A DNA stretch of 23,608 nucleotides from Firmicutes bacterium UBA2598. GTDB lineage: Bacteria > Bacillota > PH28-bin88. The DNA is taken from positions 1 through 23,608 of the forward strand of contig DDKM01000025.1 of NCBI GenBank assembly GCA_002339345.1. The letters are read 5' to 3'. The position numbers and the translations under genes were made by a program. Positions 21,774 to 23,608 of this stretch are shown here, in pieces; positions within the stretch are counted from its first letter, which is position 1; each line of letters opens with the position of its first letter. The notes below the pieces were generated by a model, which worked only from the letters and a program-made list of their open reading frames with translations, was not told the origin of the DNA and did no database searches.

Positions 21774-22940
21774 ATGGGAGGTTATCTTACAGAGGAATAT
21801 CTGCAACTTCAACAGATGGCAAGAAGGTTTACCGAACAAGAAATCATTCCTATTGCTGACCAAATTGATGAGCAAGAAGCGGAAATCCCTGAAGAGATAT
21901 TAAAGAAAATGGGTGAACTGGGCTTCTTCGGGATAATGTTTCCTGAAGAATACGGTGGGGCTGGCTTGGATGCCTTGGCTGTTGCGGTAGTAACTGAAGA
22001 ACTTTCCAGGGGAATGTTGTCTGTTGGCAGCGTGGCTGCCCGCAACCTGATTACGGGGCTTGAATTGGTCAAGTACGGTACCGAGGATCAAAAGAAACGT
22101 TTCTTACCTGGAATGGCAACTGGTGAGCTCCAGACAGCTACCGCCGGTACTGAGCCGGAAGCCGGATCCGATGCCGCCAACATAAAGACCACGGCCAAAA
22201 AAGTAGGCAATAAGTATATCCTAAATGGTTCAAAAGTTTTTACTACCTTTGCCAACCGGGCCAATGTCCTTTTTGTTTATGCCAGAACGGATCCCGAGGC
22301 CAAGCCGAAACACCGCGGCATCAGCTGTTTTATGATCGAAAAAGAACCAGGCGAGCAGTTTGCGCCGCCCCATTTGACGGGTAGTCGGATCAAGACCATC
22401 GGCTATCACGGGATGAACACTTACACACTGTTCTTAGAGAATCTGGAAGTGCCGGAAGAAAACCTTCTGGGGGGCGTAGAAGGAAAAGGTTTTTACCAGT
22501 TAATGAGCGGCTACGAGATTGCCCGCATCCAGTTTGCCTTTCGCTCTATTGGAGTGGCCCGGGCAGCTTACGAAAAGGCTTTACAGTACGCCCAGGAGAG
22601 GGTCCAGTTTGACCAACCCATCGCCAAGTTTCAGGCTATCCGTTTCCGGTTGGCCGAAATGGCCACAGAAATTGAGGCGGCCAGGCAACTTGGTTATTAC
22701 GCTGCCGACAAGCACAGACGGGGTGAGCGCTGTGACCTGGAGGCTGGTATGGCAAAGTTGCTGGCAAGCGAAATAGCGCTTAAGCACGCCTGGGGTGCCC
22801 TGCAAATGCACGGTGGTTACGGTTACACCCGCGAATACCCGGTTCAACGATACTGGCGGGATGCAGGCTTGTTGCCCATTGGCGAGGGTACCACGGAAAT
22901 CCAAAAAGAGATCATTGCACGGCGCCTGTTGGGTGAGTGA
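21774..22940 (+). CDS. acyl-CoA dehydrogenase
   Basis: A 388-residue FAD-dependent acyl-CoA dehydrogenase that makes an alpha-beta double bond in an acyl-CoA. N-terminal LTEEYLQLQQMARRFTEQEI, the FAD/substrate segment ATAGTEPEAGSDAANIKTTA, RVQFDQPIAKFQAIRFRLAEMA, ALQMHGGYGYTREYPVQRYW and the end IGEGTTEIQKEIIARRLLG are all present; the Glu of GEGTTEIQ is the expected catalytic base. ATG 21774 follows AAAAGGAGG at 9 bases. No etfAB is in the window, so its electron acceptor is unknown; the FrhB-like protein of the same operon is a candidate. A substrate such as methylsuccinyl-CoA or another branched acyl-CoA is inference. Confidence 0.93.
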   Translation: MGGYLTEEYLQLQQMARRFTEQEIIPIADQIDEQEAEIPEEILKKMGELGFFGIMFPEEYGGAGLDALAVAVVTEELSRGMLSVGSVAARNLITGLELVKYGTEDQKKRFLPGMATGELQTATAGTEPEAGSDAANIKTTAKKVGNKYILNGSKVFTTFANRANVLFVYARTDPEAKPKHRGISCFMIEKEPGEQFAPPHLTGSRIKTIGYHGMNTYTLFLENLEVPEENLLGGVEGKGFYQLMSGYEIARIQFAFRSIGVARAAYEKALQYAQERVQFDQPIAKFQAIRFRLAEMATEIEAARQLGYYAADKHRRGERCDLEAGMAKLLASEIALKHAWGALQMHGGYGYTREYPVQRYWRDAGLLPIGEGTTEIQKEIIARRLLGE

Positions 22941-23105
22941 TTGTAGTGACCAATGACAATTCAAGGGGTGAATTATCGAGTGAAGGTGGTCGACCTGAGC
23001 CAGCCGGTCCAGTAGAAGAGTGGGTTTGTGGGGGGTGCCCCTGGCCGGGGACCCCCCATACATGCCATCGACCATAAGAAAAGAAGTTGTAAGGGAGGGT
23101 TGCTT
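22941..23105 (+). other. intergenic stretch with an 11-codon frame ending in TAG
   Basis: GTG 22980 follows AGGGGTGA and reads MKVVDLSQPVQ before TAG 23013-23015. That peptide looks like the first residues of a cyclase/kynurenine formamidase-type protein (VDLSQP), but nothing recognisable follows in the same frame. The rest holds the hairpin 23029-23058. Probably a decayed gene start or chance. Confidence 0.3.
23029..23058. other. strong GC hairpin upstream of the porC-like gene
   Basis: TGGGGGGT (23029-23036) and CCCC (23038-23041) pair with GGGG (23047-23050) and ACCCCCCA (23051-23058), with one bulged G and a 5-base loop. No T-run follows. It lies between the acyl-CoA dehydrogenase and the porC-like gene. 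Confidence 0.6.
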
Positions 23106-23608
23106 TTGAAGGTGGTTGCGATGCTAAAGTATATTGAGCGAAGGCTAATTCCTGGTATCGGAGTAGCCTTTTTCGCCTTGTCCGTGACCGCGTCCCTGTA
23201 TGAGGGGAAATACGCCTAGTCGTTTCCCGCTTTTGGAGCGGAGCGAAGGGGTGCCCCCGTACTTGCTTTTACAAGGCTGAGCGAAAGGCCGATCCGTGTG
23301 AGAAGCCAGGTTTACCAACCCTCTTGCGTAGTGGTAATGGATGAAACACTTCTAACCGTAACAGACGTGGGTCGGGGACTTCAGACGCCTGGGTGGATGC
23401 TGATCAACTGCCGCATGTTACCGGCAGGCTTTCGCCTGCCGGCTGGGCAGAACATAGCCACCGTGGATGCCACGGAGATTGCCATGAGCACCCTAGGAGT
23501 TCCGATTGTTAACACCGCTATGCTGGGAGCTTTGGCCGGAGCAACAGGACTGGTGGGCATCGAATCTATTAATAAGGCGATTAGTGGAGAACGTGCTAAG
23601 TTTTGTGT
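23106..23608 (+). pseudogene. 2-oxoacid:ferredoxin oxidoreductase gamma subunit (PorC-like), interrupted by in-frame TAG, runs off the window
   Basis: TTG 23106 follows GGGAGGG at 6 bases. The first 37 codons end LSVTASLYEGKYA, then TAG (23217-23219), and the same frame continues SFPAFGAERRGAPVLAFTRL, RPIRVRSQVYQPSCVVVMDE, VGRGLQTPGWMLINC, IATVDATEIA and LGVPIVNTAMLGALAGATGL, open to base 608 of the last kilobase. This is the gamma subunit of pyruvate- or other 2-oxoacid:ferredoxin oxidoreductases, which oxidise a 2-oxoacid to acyl-CoA and reduce ferredoxin. Relatives have Gln (EGKYAQ) where the TAG stands, so CAG to TAG would explain it. The N-terminal GGQG glycine motif is also missing (RRLIPGIG leads straight into VAFFALS). 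Most likely a pseudogene. Confidence 0.85.

Noticed and set aside
23217..23219. Pyrrolysine insertion at the TAG of the porC-like gene
   Set aside because: Not excluded, but the aligned residue is normally Gln and a second lesion (missing GGQG) points to decay; pyrrolysine is known mainly in methylamine methyltransferases.
1..23608. CRISPR arrays, tRNA or rRNA genes, complete insertion sequences, prophage genes
   Set aside because: Looked for on both strands; no regularly spaced repeats, cloverleaf, rRNA-like segments or transposase/integrase motifs were seen.

Overview
The window reads as chromosomal DNA of a GC-rich, spore-former-type Clostridia (Firmicutes). A Desulfotomaculum/Pelotomaculum-like member of the old Peptococcaceae fits best. 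This rests on the gene order acpS - nnr - alr - ndoAI - ndoA and udg/tsaE - tsaB - rimI - tsaD, frequent TTG and GTG starts behind strong GGAGG ribosome sites, and an oligoendopeptidase F next to a LytS/LytT pair. The genus is inferred from general resemblance only; no search was possible.

Layout. (1) 1-389: the C-terminal end of a TctA-type carboxylate transporter subunit, cut by the window edge and not TctA-like upstream of about base 110. (2) 421-3228: a QueG-like 4Fe-4S protein, then oligoendopeptidase F. (3) 3348-5413, minus strand: a LytTR response regulator and its LytS-like kinase, with structured and repeated DNA at both ends. (4) 5758-9671: housekeeping genes acpS, nnr and alr, then the ndoAI-ndoA (MazEF-type) toxin-antitoxin pair with its own promoter, a candidate operator and a terminator. 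(5) 9799-12803: a class-I glutamine-amidotransferase-like peptidase, a NIF3-like protein, an opposing 37-residue membrane peptide, and an amidohydrolase. (6) 12884-16270: family-4 uracil-DNA glycosylase and the complete bacterial t6A set tsaE, tsaB, tsaD with rimI between. (7) 16271-16897: a gene-free stretch with two tandem pairs of DnaA-box-like 9-mers, a terminator, two inverted repeats and a good sigma-54 promoter. (8) 16898-23608: an acyl-CoA catabolic operon, visibly lower in GC: FrhB-like iron-sulfur flavoprotein, MmgE/PrpD, class III CoA-transferase, MaoC hydratase, a CitE-like lyase reduced to its N-terminal third, acyl-CoA dehydrogenase, and a 2-oxoacid:ferredoxin oxidoreductase gamma subunit interrupted by an in-frame TAG.

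How the parts work together. Regions 4-6 are core metabolism: carrier-protein activation, NAD(P)H repair, D-alanine supply, tRNA t6A modification and DNA repair. Region 8 looks like a sigma-54-controlled pathway in which an organic acid is activated by CoA transfer, oxidised and hydrated, then cleaved, with a 2-oxoacid oxidoreductase and an FrhB-like protein handling electrons. A branched C5 dicarboxylate such as itaconate, mesaconate or methylsuccinate would suit this enzyme set, but the substrate is inference. At least two genes of that operon look broken, so the pathway may be decaying here or completed by copies elsewhere.

Most worth a second look: the TAG-interrupted porC-like gene, the DnaA-box cluster after tsaD, the sigma-54 promoter with upstream inverted repeats, the truncated lyase, and two short genes (11443-11556 minus; 18128-18292 plus).
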